Below are positions 35,721-47,353 of a DNA stretch of 64,000 nucleotides, piece by piece; position 1 is the stretch's first letter, and every line of letters starts with the position of its first letter. The DNA lies in NCBI GenBank assembly GCA_031082005.1, contig JAVHLR010000001.1, positions 315,251-379,250 of the forward strand, given 5' to 3'. The stretch comes from Patescibacteria group bacterium (GTDB lineage: Bacteria > Patescibacteriota > Patescibacteriia > 2-12-FULL-60-25). The translations under genes were made by a program, and so were the position numbers. The notes beneath the pieces were generated by a model that saw nothing but the letters and a program-made list of their open reading frames with translations, did no database searches and was not told the DNA's origin.

Positions 35721-37811
35721 ATGCCCAGAGAATATACGCTAGACAGCACCCGAAATTTCGGGATTATCGCCCACATCGACGCCGGTAAGACGACCGTCTC
35801 CGAGCGCGTGCTTTTTTACACCGGCCGTAAACATAAGATCGGCGAGGTGCATGAAGGTGAAGCCACCATGGACTGGATGGCGCAGGAACAGGAACGCGGC
35901 ATCACCATCACTTCCGCCGCAACGACGTGTTTCTGGAAGGGGACGCGCATGAACCTCATCGACACTCCGGGACACATCGACTTCACCATCGAGGTGCAGC
36001 GCTCGTTGCGCGTGCTCGACGGCGCAGTCGTCGTATTCGACGGCGTGGCTGGCGTGGAGCCGCAATCCGAGACCGTGTGGCGCCAGGCTGACAAATACAA
36101 CGTGCCGCGCATCTGCTTCGTCAACAAGTTGGATCGCATGGGCGCTGATTTCGACAAAGACGTCGAATCCATCCGTACCCGTTTGAATAAACGTTCATAC
36201 CCCATCCAGCTGCCCATTGGCACAGAAGCTAACTTCACCGGCATCATCGACCTCATCACCATGAAAGCCGAGGTCTACAAGGACGACATGGGCCAGCAGA
36301 TCGAGGAGTCGGAAGTGCCGGCGGAATATCTCGATAAAGCCAAGAAGATCCGCGCCGAATTTTTGGAAGCTCTCTCCGAGACGGATGAGGCTTTGATGAA
36401 CAAATACTTGGCCGGCGAAGAATTGACGGTCGATGAGATCCGTACGGCTTTGCGCAAAGCGGTCATCGCTCAAGATCTTTTTCCGATCCTCTGCGGTTCG
36501 GCCCTCAAGAACAAGGGCGTGCAGTTCATGCTTGACGCAGTTGTCTATTATCTGCCTTCACCGCTCGAGATTCCGGCCATCAAAGGCTATGTACCGGGCA
36601 ACGAAGATTTGATCGAGGAACGTCCGGCGGACGACAGCAAACCGTTCGCGGCTTTGGCCTTCAAAGTCGTCTCCGACCCCTTCGTGGGTCGTCTCGTCTA
36701 CTTCCGCGTCTATTCCGGCAACTTGGCCGCCGGTTCTTATGTCCTGAACACCAAGACCGGAGAACGCGAACGCATCTCGCGCATCGTGCGTATGCATGCC
36801 AACTCGCGCGAAGACGTGGACCATGTCTACGCCGGAGAGATCGCTGCGGCCGTCGGCTTGAAGGCCACTTTCACCGGTCACACGCTGTGCGATGAGGATC
36901 ATCCGATAGTGCTCGAATCTATCACTGTGCCTGAACCTGTCATCGAAATCGCCATCGAACCTAAAACCAAAGCTGACCAGGAGAAGATGGGTGTCGCTCT
37001 GCAGAAATTGGCCGAAGAAGATCCTTCGTTCCGTGTCCGCACCGACGAAGAGACTCTGCAGACTTTGATCGCCGGCATGGGCGAGCTGCATCTCGACATC
37101 ATCGTCGATCGCATGAAACGTGAATTCAAAGTCGAAGCAAACGTAGGTAAGCCGCAGGTTTCCTACAAGGAATCGCTCAAGAAGATGGCTGAAGCCGAAG
37201 GCAAATTCGTCCGCCAGTCAGGTGGTCGCGGTCAGTATGGCCACTGCTGGTTGCGTGTCGAACCGGTCGAGCGCGGTAAGGGCTATGAATTCGTGGATGA
37301 GGTCAAGGGCGGCGTAATCCCGCGTGAATACATCCAGCCGATCAACAAAGGTATCCAAGAATCCATGACTCGTGGCGTCATCGCCGGCTATCCTCTAATC
37401 GACGTCAAAGTCGCGGTCTACGACGGTTCATACCACGAAGTCGACTCCTCCGAAGCCGCTTTCAAGATTGCTGCCTCGATGGCCTTCCAGGACGCCTGTA
37501 AGAAAGGTGGCGTCGCCATCCTCGAGCCGATCATGAACGTCGAGGTCGTCACGCCGGAACAATACATGGGCGATGTGATCGGCGACCTCAACTCAAAGCG
37601 CGGACAGATCAACGAAATGACGGATCGCGCCGGAGCCAAGGTCATCGAAGCCTTCGTGCCGCTCGCCGAGATGTTCGGCTACGCCACGTCGTTGCGCTCC
37701 ATGACCCAGGGTCGTTCTTCCTACTCGATGGAATTCGATCACTACGCCGAAACTCCGCAGAACGTGCAGGCCGCGATCGTCGAAGGACGTGCCAAGAAGC
37801 CGACGAAATAA
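35721..37811 (+). CDS. fusA: elongation factor G
   Basis: [42 protein letters not shown]. Confidence 0.98.
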   Translation: MPREYTLDSTRNFGIIAHIDAGKTTVSERVLFYTGRKHKIGEVHEGEATMDWMAQEQERGITITSAATTCFWKGTRMNLIDTPGHIDFTIEVQRSLRVLDGAVVVFDGVAGVEPQSETVWRQADKYNVPRICFVNKLDRMGADFDKDVESIRTRLNKRSYPIQLPIGTEANFTGIIDLITMKAEVYKDDMGQQIEESEVPAEYLDKAKKIRAEFLEALSETDEALMNKYLAGEELTVDEIRTALRKAVIAQDLFPILCGSALKNKGVQFMLDAVVYYLPSPLEIPAIKGYVPGNEDLIEERPADDSKPFAALAFKVVSDPFVGRLVYFRVYSGNLAAGSYVLNTKTGERERISRIVRMHANSREDVDHVYAGEIAAAVGLKATFTGHTLCDEDHPIVLESITVPEPVIEIAIEPKTKADQEKMGVALQKLAEEDPSFRVRTDEETLQTLIAGMGELHLDIIVDRMKREFKVEANVGKPQVSYKESLKKMAEAEGKFVRQSGGRGQYGHCWLRVEPVERGKGYEFVDEVKGGVIPREYIQPINKGIQESMTRGVIAGYPLIDVKVAVYDGSYHEVDSSEAAFKIAASMAFQDACKKGGVAILEPIMNVEVVTPEQYMGDVIGDLNSKRGQINEMTDRAGAKVIEAFVPLAEMFGYATSLRSMTQGRSSYSMEFDHYAETPQNVQAAIVEGRAKKPTK

Positions 37812-37834
37812 AAAATTACACACGCATGACATGG

Positions 37835-37866
37835 AAAAGGCGGACCATCTGATGGTTCGCCTTTTT
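37835..37866 (+). terminator. Rho-independent terminator of fusA
   Basis: aaaaggcggacc atctgat ggttcgccttttt. Confidence 0.7.
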
Positions 37867-37931
37867 GGTATTGACAGTATGCGTGTATTCCGATTGACTG
37901 AACCTTAGATCTTTCGCATCGGAGGCATCGG

Positions 37932-38531
37932 ATGTCATACCGCAGGACGTTTGTCATCTTCTGCACGGTCGCGCTCGTGGCTCTCTCGGGTTGCGCCAAG
38001 AACTACACCGCACAGGCCTACACTTCGCCCGACGAGCCAGCAACCGTCTCCATATTCCCAGGACCGATCAAGTCGGACGACCTCAAATACACGGCGTCAT
38101 TGCGCCTGCCGCTCGGGATGCAGCCTACTGGCGCCAGTGTGTCGTGTACAGACGGCTATGGTCACTTGGTCAGGTTCCGCGTCATCGATTCGAGTCACGT
38201 GATGTTGAGCGTGAGCGGGGAGAGTGACCGTCTCATCTCGGTGGATACGGGGTACATGCTGAAATGGCGCGGCGAATATCCGCTCCGACATTGCGGAGTG
38301 GACAAGGATTCTCCTCCCGGCACGTTGGCCTTCTTCACCTTCGGCGAATATGCGTTGGTCGTGAACAAGTGGGGCAGGGAATGTGAAGAGGTTTCGTACG
38401 AGCGCGGCTGCCGCAAGTATCCACGGCTCGCCCGTGACCTGTGCTACTATCCCGATCGCAGTTCCATCAGCGAACTCGTCGCGACCTATGACATGCCGCA
38501 CGAGATCGCCTCGCTGATCGCAACGAAGTAA
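37932..38531 (+). CDS. predicted lipoprotein, hypothetical
   Basis: Signal peptide with lipobox-like VALSGC; SD ggagg upstream. Confidence 0.65.
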   Translation: MSYRRTFVIFCTVALVALSGCAKNYTAQAYTSPDEPATVSIFPGPIKSDDLKYTASLRLPLGMQPTGASVSCTDGYGHLVRFRVIDSSHVMLSVSGESDRLISVDTGYMLKWRGEYPLRHCGVDKDSPPGTLAFFTFGEYALVVNKWGRECEEVSYERGCRKYPRLARDLCYYPDRSSISELVATYDMPHEIASLIATK

Positions 38532-38650
38532 GACTCGTCACTTTTCTCATAAGGACCGCCCGTCAAGCGGTCCTTTCAGTTTGGCCGTCATGAGATTCAT
38601 TTTGATACGTTACAAATTCAAACGGGAAATATATAATTGCATCAAATGAT

Positions 38651-39547
38651 ATGAATTCCATACATCGCTTCGCATGGCTCTCTGTCGCGCTCTTGATGAG
38701 CATAGGTATTTTGTCGGTTTACGTTTTCGTCACTTCGGTCCAGGAGAAGATTGCGGCAAAACCGCTTGTCGTGACTCTGGATCTGGGTGAGCCACAGCCG
38801 TCCGTAAATTCAGGCCAAAGCAAGGCTTTGACGCCAGACCCGGCCTGGAGCGCATCTCTTAAAGAATCGTTCGCCGCTGTCCATGACCTGTCCTCTGCAG
38901 CATCGACCACCGGGTATGAACTGGCCGATGGCCGTGCCGTCTTTTTCCAGACCTGGCAATCCTATGACGAAATGCAGAACACTTTCATCGCTTGGCTAGT
39001 CGACAACGGAAGCGCCCAGATACTCAAGGCCGGATCCGCAGATGTGTGTTCGGGGTACGCATACGGTACAACGACGGACGGTTTTTATATCGAGCGCATG
39101 GATTCGCCATGCGAAGCCGGCGCTTCATTCAGGACGGACTACTACAACGACGATGGAAATATCGTCGGCACTTTGTCCTACGCCTACCCCTCGACCTCCT
39201 TTGGTTTTGACGAAGCCGGGGGTAGCAGTCTAACCGTCTCTCTAGTCTATCGTGACGAACGATGCAGCGCTTTCAACCGCGAGACTGAATACGGTTTCCT
39301 CACGGAAATCCCGGCAGGAGAAAAGTTGCCCACCGCTAAACTCACCGGCCTGCTCGTTAACGGCAAGACAATCAATTTACCTCGTGTCAGGACTGTAGAT
39401 TGCGGAGAGGTCTACGGCGGAGGCGCTGACGTTCCGTCGATTGGTGACGTCGAGTATCTTGGTGATGGTGTTTCTGTCGGGCTCCCGGGCGGCGGCAAAG
39501 CCTTCATTAGTTTGCAGAAAGGCAACGCCGTGTCCTTCGAAGAATAA
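38651..39547 (+). CDS. predicted exported/membrane-anchored protein, hypothetical
   Basis: N-terminal hydrophobic segment FAWLSVALLMSIGILSVYVFVTSV. Confidence 0.6.
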   Translation: MNSIHRFAWLSVALLMSIGILSVYVFVTSVQEKIAAKPLVVTLDLGEPQPSVNSGQSKALTPDPAWSASLKESFAAVHDLSSAASTTGYELADGRAVFFQTWQSYDEMQNTFIAWLVDNGSAQILKAGSADVCSGYAYGTTTDGFYIERMDSPCEAGASFRTDYYNDDGNIVGTLSYAYPSTSFGFDEAGGSSLTVSLVYRDERCSAFNRETEYGFLTEIPAGEKLPTAKLTGLLVNGKTINLPRVRTVDCGEVYGGGADVPSIGDVEYLGDGVSVGLPGGGKAFISLQKGNAVSFEE

Positions 39548-39560
39548 AAAAAAGCGCCCC

Positions 39561-39585
39561 GTACCAAGTTCTGGTACGGGGTTTC
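39561..39585 (+). terminator. Rho-independent terminator
   Basis: ccccgtacc aagttct ggtacggggttt. Confidence 0.6.
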
Positions 39586-39613
39586 GGATTGGGATCATGA
39601 GCACGTCTCGCCT

Positions 39614-40531
39614 TCAAGCGTAGGCGCGCATGAGACGTGATCCTAAGTCCCTCAAATAGAACGTACCAGTGCGAGGATTCCCGCCCTCGAGCTCTCGGAA
39701 CAAGAAATCCGGCAGTTCTTCTTCTCGATGCAACGTGGAAGCGATGCCCCAAGTGATTGCGGCGACTGAATCCGTGTCGCCTCCGAACTGGATTATGTCT
39801 TCCAGCATGTGGATGAGCTCGCTGTTCGTCCGGATGACGAAATAGGCGGCGTGCACGGTAGAGACGGCCAGCGGTCGTCCGTTGTTCTTGTGTACGCGGC
39901 CGACCCAGGGCGTGCGCAGCTCGTCGAGATAGATTGCATCTTCCGGCGGAAGATTAATGCGCAAGAAGCGCTGCAACCCTTCAAAAGTATCCGATACGTG
40001 GAGTGCGTAGTGCGTCATGAGCGCGACTGCGCGCGCCGAGAAAAGAGCTGGCGGTGTATCGTGGGTGATTTTCGCCTGTAACGTCGCGACGCTGATGACA
40101 TCCTCAATCTTCGGCAGGACTCCGATCGGCACGGCGCGCATGCATGCACCATTGCTGTCTGATGCGCTGTTTATCTTCGCCAGGAACTCCTCGCCGTCCG
40201 CAACAGACTCCAGGAAAGACTGGAATTTTTTTGCATATCCCTTGCGTCTTCCTCCGCGGTTGAATTCATCCAGCCAGGCCCGTGCGAACTCGATCGGTTC
40301 GTACGGTGGGGGATGGGCGATGAGTACGCGCGCATTGGCGCACGACATCTCCGTATCATCCGTGTACTGCCCAGCGAACTGCTGGTACTTCGGATGTTTC
40401 ACATAACGCCGGAATGCGAGTGCCTCACGGATCAAGTCGCAGTCCCGTGACGCATCCACGAATTCAGTCGCCATCGCATAAGCGTCAGCGATTGCGATCA
40501 TGAGGAGTAGAGTGGTGTTGACGTTCCTCAT
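39614..40531 (-). CDS. ADP-ribosylglycohydrolase (DraG/ARH) family protein
   Basis: IADAYAMATEF, YTDDTEMSCANARVL, FGGDTDSVAAITWGIAS metal-binding motifs. Confidence 0.85.
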   Translation of the reverse strand: MRNVNTTLLLMIAIADAYAMATEFVDASRDCDLIREALAFRRYVKHPKYQQFAGQYTDDTEMSCANARVLIAHPPPYEPIEFARAWLDEFNRGGRRKGYAKKFQSFLESVADGEEFLAKINSASDSNGACMRAVPIGVLPKIEDVISVATLQAKITHDTPPALFSARAVALMTHYALHVSDTFEGLQRFLRINLPPEDAIYLDELRTPWVGRVHKNNGRPLAVSTVHAAYFVIRTNSELIHMLEDIIQFGGDTDSVAAITWGIASTLHREEELPDFLFRELEGGNPRTGTFYLRDLGSRLMRAYA

Positions 40532-40658
40532 CTGTTTCCTCCAAGGTGCTGCAACAACTAACCAGATATCGCAGCTTCACGTCAAGGAAAAGAAAGAGAC
40601 CCCAGTCGTGAGCGACGTGGGGCCCCGGAGAATGGTCTGAGGAAAAATACAATGCGCC

Positions 40659-41363
40659 TCACTTCCCGAACGGCTTGAAGATGGATGCTGTCCCCGATAG
40701 TTTGTGCTCACCACAGAGCACGGTTATTTCGGGGCAGTTGACGATCGAGTCTCCAAGACGCACCCCGACAGAAGTCACCTGAACTCGAACCGGCGGGGCA
40801 TCTTCAAGATGTATCGTCAACACGCCCGCCTCCATTTCAAGATCCTTAACCTGTCTCCCCTTCAGCACTTCGAGCAGAGGAATCACAGCGCGTTGTCTGA
40901 AGCTCTCGTAGTGCCTTTTTTGGGCAGCATGAAATGCTTCGGTCTCGCGTGTGTTCTTCTCTTCGGCTCGGCGCTTCGCTTGGGCGATCGGATGCTCGTT
41001 GCGTTCTTTAGCGCCTTGATTGACGATTGTGACGGCCAATTTTGGCTCTTTACAGCCGCCAAACTCTGGGTAATCGTTCACGCCCCCGTCGAAGATTTTA
41101 ATCACCTCGACCTCTGTACTAGGCACGTCCGGTTTGCTGATCAGGATTACGACGAAGGACCCGTTGCTGTCATGGTCTGTGCTAGCTTGAAACGAGAAAC
41201 GACGCTCGTCCTCACACACAACCTCGAAATGAACGTAGCCATCATGGCTCGCCAGGTTTTCGATATTTGTGACCCTGTGCTCACTGCCCGAAATTGCGTC
41301 TATCGCGACAGCTGCTCCCTTGAATGCACGAAAAGCAGCTAACATCTCATTTACGTACTTCAT
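40659..41363 (-). CDS. hypothetical protein
   Basis: ORF; ATG 41363 preceded by SD aggtgga. Confidence 0.6.
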   Translation of the reverse strand: MKYVNEMLAAFRAFKGAAVAIDAISGSEHRVTNIENLASHDGYVHFEVVCEDERRFSFQASTDHDSNGSFVVILISKPDVPSTEVEVIKIFDGGVNDYPEFGGCKEPKLAVTIVNQGAKERNEHPIAQAKRRAEEKNTRETEAFHAAQKRHYESFRQRAVIPLLEVLKGRQVKDLEMEAGVLTIHLEDAPPVRVQVTSVGVRLGDSIVNCPEITVLCGEHKLSGTASIFKPFGK

Positions 41364-41551
41364 TGCTCCACCTACTTTTGAAAAGAACCAACCTGACATC
41401 CTGTATGTAAGGATGGCCTAAAGCCATTACGGCTTTTTGACTTATCAAAATACATTGATTCAACCTTCTTGTCAAGAATAACATTGACAGAACAACTGCG
41501 ATTATTGTTCCCCTTGCATCTGTGCTGTCTTTACTGTTAAATACCTCCAAT

Positions 41552-41887
41552 ATGTCTTTGCAGCGCATTATCGAATCAGCCAGAAAACTCGGTGTTCCCA
41601 TAATCATGACCGATCCAGCTGGACGTGAACCGTTAGTTATTGTTTCTTTGGAACAGTTTGAGGCTATGGCAGGAAGCCCGCAGGACACTATGCCCAGTCG
41701 TTCAAATTCCTCGAAGCTCGAGTCCGATACTCGCTTCTCCGAATCGGAAATCGTGACTAAAACCATTGAGCAGGAGGACTTGCCCCAGGATATTTACATG
41801 GAAGACGTCCCTCCGCCCCCGAACGCCAAGGTATTGACTGACGAGGAGCGGTTTTATCTCGAGCCGCTCGACGACCAGAACAGCTGA
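41552..41887 (+). CDS. hypothetical protein
   Basis: 111-aa ORF from ATG 41552, followed by terminator-like aaatccctgaagaggggattttt. Confidence 0.55.
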   Translation: MSLQRIIESARKLGVPIIMTDPAGREPLVIVSLEQFEAMAGSPQDTMPSRSNSSKLESDTRFSESEIVTKTIEQEDLPQDIYMEDVPPPPNAKVLTDEERFYLEPLDDQNS

Positions 41888-42019
41888 CACAAAGTGCTCA
41901 AAACGCAAATCCCTGAAGAGGGGATTTTTGCTAATTTTAGCTAAATATTAAAAATTCGATTGGTTTGTGCCTGGAGGCAGGTAAAAGCTAACGAATTATT
42001 GGCAAAAGCTATCGGGTCT

Positions 42020-42103
42020 AGGTCTTGCGTGTTTTTTTAAGACCTGATATAGTCTTCCTGCTAAAAATAACTTATTTTAAGACTATAGCCCGAGCTAACG
42101 GGC
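42020..42103 (+). promoter_or_regulatory. structured 5' leader of tuf (three consecutive hairpins)
   Basis: aggtctt/aagacct, tatagtctt/aagactata, gcccg/cgggc. Confidence 0.45.
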
Positions 42104-42125
42104 AGCTTAAACTCTTTAACCCGTT

Positions 42126-43316
<1,191 letters not shown>

Positions 43317-43378
43317 ATTAACTCAGTCCGTTCCTCCCCGAAGCTTTATGCGGAGGGGAGGAAGGGACAGGAACGACC

Positions 43379-43723
43379 ATGACAGACTCGACATCCAAAA
43401 AAGCCCCAGCAAAAGAAGCCGTTTCCCGCGTCCGCATAAAGGTTCGCGCGTTTGACCATAAGGTCATCGACCAGTCGACGCGCACCATCATCGACACGGC
43501 GGAACGTACGGGCGCACACGTGGTTGGTCCCGTCCCTTTACCGACGGAAAAGAAGAAGTACACCGTTAACCGCTCGACGTTCGTCCACAAGAACGCCCGT
43601 GAGCAATTCGAGATGCGCGTGCACAAGCGTATAGTGGACATCCTCGATCCGAACGCCAAGACCATCGAAGCTCTGACTTCGTTGAACTTGCCGGCCGGTG
43701 TGGACGTAGAGATAAAAATGTAA
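43379..43723 (+). CDS. rpsJ: 30S ribosomal protein S10
   Basis: [38 protein letters not shown]. Confidence 0.97.
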   Translation: MTDSTSKKAPAKEAVSRVRIKVRAFDHKVIDQSTRTIIDTAERTGAHVVGPVPLPTEKKKYTVNRSTFVHKNAREQFEMRVHKRIVDILDPNAKTIEALTSLNLPAGVDVEIKM

Positions 43724-44059
43724 TCGTACCCGTAGGATACGATCCCCAAGGAGTAAGTTGCCTGCCCCCCAAAGCTTAAGCTAAGGGGGACGAACCCTCG
43801 CTCGCGAAGTGAGACTGGCATAACCTCCCTGAAGTGCGATCGGAATCTTACGGAAAAATTAATAAGGCACACAGCCTTTCATTCGCGGAAGGGCCAGCAC
43901 AAGCTTTGTTCTATCGGTTATCCCGAGGAAAAAGGTTGGTGCTGGCTTTTGCGTTCCACTGCCGCCAGGCATGAACGGCGCCACCTATTAATAATTAAGG
44001 CGCTGATGCTTTAAACGCATCACGGTCCCGCCAGGGATAAAAGACAGTCAAACGAGTTT

Positions 44060-44665
44060 ATGAAATTCATTCTCGCCAAAAAACTCGAGATGTCGCAGGT
44101 TTTCGAGCCGAACGGAGCAGTCGTCCCAGTGACGCTGGTCCAGGCCGGTCCCTGCTTCATCACGCAGGTCAAGACTAAAGAGAAAGACGGTTATTCAGCT
44201 GTCCAGTTGGGTTTTCTGCCCTCCAAAAAGTTAAATCAGCCAGAAGCAGGTCATCTCAAGGATTTGCCGCAACTTTCCGTCCTGCGCGAAATGCGTTTGG
44301 AGGAAGACGCTGCAGCCCTGGAACGTGGCGCCACCGTTGAAGCCGGACAGTTCGCTATCGGCGATGTGGTGGAGGTCAGCGGTACTTCCAAGGGCAAGGG
44401 CTTCCAAGGTGTGGTCAGACGTCACCATTTCCACGGCCATCCCTCTTCTCACGGTCACAAGGACCAGCAGCGTATGCCTGGTTCGATCGGTCCGGGTGGC
44501 ATACAGCGCGTGCTGAAAGGACGCCGTATGGCTGGACGCATGGGAGGCGAAACCGTTACGGTCAAGAATCTGAAGATTGTCGAAATCCGCGATGGAGGCA
44601 TCTTGGCGATCAAGGGCGCGGTTCCAGGTGCGCGTAATTCAATCCTTGAAATCAGGGCACAATAA
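44060..44665 (+). CDS. rplC: 50S ribosomal protein L3
   Basis: GKGFQGVVRRHHFHGHPSSHGHKDQQRMPGSIG. Confidence 0.97.
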   Translation: MKFILAKKLEMSQVFEPNGAVVPVTLVQAGPCFITQVKTKEKDGYSAVQLGFLPSKKLNQPEAGHLKDLPQLSVLREMRLEEDAAALERGATVEAGQFAIGDVVEVSGTSKGKGFQGVVRRHHFHGHPSSHGHKDQQRMPGSIGPGGIQRVLKGRRMAGRMGGETVTVKNLKIVEIRDGGILAIKGAVPGARNSILEIRAQ

Positions 44666-44666
44666 T

Positions 44667-45299
44667 ATGGCAAGCGTAAAAGTCTACAACCAAGAAGGCA
44701 AACAGACCGGTGAATTGGAACTCAACTCCAAGTTTTTTGGCGTTAAACCTGATACCACGTTCATCCATGAGATTGTCGTCGCGCAAGCGGCTAACCGTCG
44801 TCGTCCCATCGCCAGCACCAAGACGCGCGGTGAGGTGGCTGGTGGCGGCAAGAAGCCGTGGAAGCAGAAGGGTACCGGCCGCGCTCGCCAAGGTTCCATC
44901 CGTTCCCCGCAGTGGGTTGGCGGTGGCATAACATTCGGCCCGAGCAGCGAACGCAATTTCTCTGTCAAAGTAAACCGCAAGGCCAAGCAGAAGGCTCTCT
45001 TCATGGCGCTCACCGATCGCGTGAACGACCAGCGCATGATGGTGCTCGAATCTTTCACCCCGGCTGAACCGAAGACGAAATTAGCTGTCGAGCTGATGAA
45101 GAAGTTGCCGATTTTCCGCAAGGTGCTCATGGTCATCCCGAAATCGGATCCGTCGCTCATGCGTATGGTCCGCAACTTGCCGAACGTCAAACTTGTCACG
45201 GCGAATACCCTCAACTTAGAGGACGTGTTGGGATACCAGACCACTCTTTTCATGAAAGAGGCTGTACCGGCATTCGAAAAGATCTATAACCAGGCATAA
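44667..45299 (+). CDS. rplD: 50S ribosomal protein L4
   Basis: STKTRGEVAGGGKKPWKQKGTGRARQGSIRSPQWVGGG. Confidence 0.97.
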   Translation: MASVKVYNQEGKQTGELELNSKFFGVKPDTTFIHEIVVAQAANRRRPIASTKTRGEVAGGGKKPWKQKGTGRARQGSIRSPQWVGGGITFGPSSERNFSVKVNRKAKQKALFMALTDRVNDQRMMVLESFTPAEPKTKLAVELMKKLPIFRKVLMVIPKSDPSLMRMVRNLPNVKLVTANTLNLEDVLGYQTTLFMKEAVPAFEKIYNQA

Positions 45300-45300
45300 T

Positions 45301-45717
45301 ATGGGAATTTTCAGCAGATTAAAAGGTAACAAAGACAAGGTCAAAGAGGCGGATAAGGCACAGAACGAGGCCGCCGTGGAAACGGTGAACGAAGCCGAGG
45401 GTTTGGTGTTGCAGCCTCAGAAGACCGCTCACAAACGTCTCGATGTCATTCCTGTCCTGCCGCGCATCAGCGAAAAGGCGGCCGTCCTGTCTTCTTCCGG
45501 CAAATACGTCTTTAACGTTCCTATGGATGCCAACAAAGCGGAGGTCAAGAAATCCGTAGAATCCCTTTATGGCGTCAAAGTCACGGATGTGAACATGCTG
45601 CGCGGTATCGGCAAAATCGTGCGTCGCGGTCGTGTAGAGGGGCGTCGCAACCGCTGGAAGAAGGCTGTCGTCACGCTGAAGGTCGGCGATAAAATCGACC
45701 TTTTCGTAGGAGTATAA
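45301..45717 (+). CDS. rplW: 50S ribosomal protein L23 with N-terminal extension
   Basis: ISEKAAVLSSSGKYVFNVPMDANKAEVKKSVESLYGVKV. Confidence 0.93.
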   Translation: MGIFSRLKGNKDKVKEADKAQNEAAVETVNEAEGLVLQPQKTAHKRLDVIPVLPRISEKAAVLSSSGKYVFNVPMDANKAEVKKSVESLYGVKVTDVNMLRGIGKIVRRGRVEGRRNRWKKAVVTLKVGDKIDLFVGV

Positions 45718-45723
45718 AATTTT

Positions 45724-46566
45724 ATGCCTATCAAGCAGTATAAACCAGTAACCAAGGGCCGCCGGATTTCCTCCGTCCAGGATTTTTCAGATATCACCAG
45801 TCAGGAGCCGGAGAAGTCGCTCATCAAGATCCGCAAGAATTTCGCCGGTCGTTCCAACGGCAAGATCACCGTACGCCACAAAGGCGGTGGTGCTAAGCGC
45901 TATGTCCGTCTCGTGGATTATATCCGTGACAAATTCGATATCCCGGCTCGCGTGGATTCCATCGAATATGATCCGAGCCGCGGCGCGCGCCTCTCGCTCT
46001 TGGTCTACAAGGATGGTGAGAAACGTTATATGATCGCACCTAACGGCCTTAACGTCGGTGACACTGTGGTGTCATCCAAAGAGACCGCAGAAATCAAACC
46101 GGGCAACCGTTTGCCGTTGGAAAAGATCCCGGTTGGCGTCACTGTGCATGCCGTTGAGCTCGAACCAGGCAAAGGAGCGCAGATTGGTCGCGGTGCAGGT
46201 GCACTTATCCAATACATGGCTCTTGAGGGGAATGTCGCTACTTTGCGCCTGCCTTCCGGTGAAGTCCGCAATGTACCGAAGAGCTGTGCCGCAACCATCG
46301 GCAGCGTCTCTAACCCTGATTACCATCTGGTCCGCTACGGAAAAGCCGGTCGCATGCGCCATCGTGGCATCAAGCCGACCGTCCGCGGTAAAGTCATGAA
46401 CCCGGTTGACCATCCGCATGGTGGTGGTGAAGGAAAGCACCCGATCGGTATGAAATTCGCCAAGACCAAATGGGGCAAGCACGCCTTGGGCGTCAAGACG
46501 CGCCGCAAGAACCGCCCTTCGGACAGACTTATTATTACGCGCCGCAAGAGCAAGAAGAAGAAATAA
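45724..46566 (+). CDS. rplB: 50S ribosomal protein L2
   Basis: GRSNGKITVRHKGGGAKRYVRLVDYIRDK; GKAGRMRHRGIKPTVRGKVMNPVDHPHGGGEG. Confidence 0.98.
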   Translation: MPIKQYKPVTKGRRISSVQDFSDITSQEPEKSLIKIRKNFAGRSNGKITVRHKGGGAKRYVRLVDYIRDKFDIPARVDSIEYDPSRGARLSLLVYKDGEKRYMIAPNGLNVGDTVVSSKETAEIKPGNRLPLEKIPVGVTVHAVELEPGKGAQIGRGAGALIQYMALEGNVATLRLPSGEVRNVPKSCAATIGSVSNPDYHLVRYGKAGRMRHRGIKPTVRGKVMNPVDHPHGGGEGKHPIGMKFAKTKWGKHALGVKTRRKNRPSDRLIITRRKSKKKK

Positions 46567-46572
46567 ACCACT

Positions 46573-46893
46573 ATGTCACGAAGTCTAAAAAAAGGCGCTT
46601 TCACTGACGCCAAACTCATGGCTAAGGTCGCCAAACTCAAAGCCGGCGACAAGACCCCGATCAAGACCTGGTCGCGGGCTTCAACCATCACCCCAGCAAT
46701 GGTGGGTTTCGTGTTCGCCGTGCATAACGGTAAGACGCACATCCCTGTCGTGGTAGTGGAGAACATGGTCGGCCATAAGTTGGGCGAGTTTTCGCCGACA
46801 CGCAAATTCACGCGCCACGGAGGCAAGACGCAGAAGGCGCTCGAAACAGCCGCCCCAGCAGCAGCTCCAGCCCCGGCCGCTAACAAGAAATAA
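46573..46893 (+). CDS. rpsS: 30S ribosomal protein S19 with Ala/Pro tail
   Basis: [34 protein letters not shown]. Confidence 0.96.
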   Translation: MSRSLKKGAFTDAKLMAKVAKLKAGDKTPIKTWSRASTITPAMVGFVFAVHNGKTHIPVVVVENMVGHKLGEFSPTRKFTRHGGKTQKALETAAPAAAPAPAANKK

Positions 46894-46895
46894 AT

Positions 46896-47348
46896 ATGGA
46901 CGTAAAAGCATCACTTCGTTATCTGCGCATGGCACCCCGTAAAGTACGGCTGGTGTTAGGTTTGATCCGAGGATTGCCGGCAGGTGAGGCGGAAGTCCGC
47001 CTGCGTTTCGTCCGTAAAGACGCGGCGCTGCCCGTGCTCAAATTGCTCAAGTCGGCCATGGCCAACGCCGAGCATAATTTCAAGCTAGAGGCGGATAAAC
47101 TTTACGTCAAGACAGCGACGGCTGACGGTGGGCCGGTATTGAAGCGCAGCCGCCCGCGAGCCATGGGTCGTGGCGTCATCATCCGCAAGCGCACCACCCA
47201 CATTAACCTCATATTGTCTGACGAGGCGCCGAAAGCGAAGGTCAGCAAGAAAAAAGTCGCCCCGAAGGCTGTCGGCCAGAAATCGGCTAAGGCAAAGACC
47301 GTGAAAGCAGCTAAATCGCAGACAACGGAACAGGGCGCTAACGCATAA
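46896..47348 (+). CDS. rplV: 50S ribosomal protein L22 with Lys/Ala-rich tail
   Basis: RYLRMAPRKVRLVLGLIRG; PRAMGRGVIIRKRTTHINLILSD. Confidence 0.96.
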   Translation: MDVKASLRYLRMAPRKVRLVLGLIRGLPAGEAEVRLRFVRKDAALPVLKLLKSAMANAEHNFKLEADKLYVKTATADGGPVLKRSRPRAMGRGVIIRKRTTHINLILSDEAPKAKVSKKKVAPKAVGQKSAKAKTVKAAKSQTTEQGANA

Positions 47349-47353
47349 CCACT

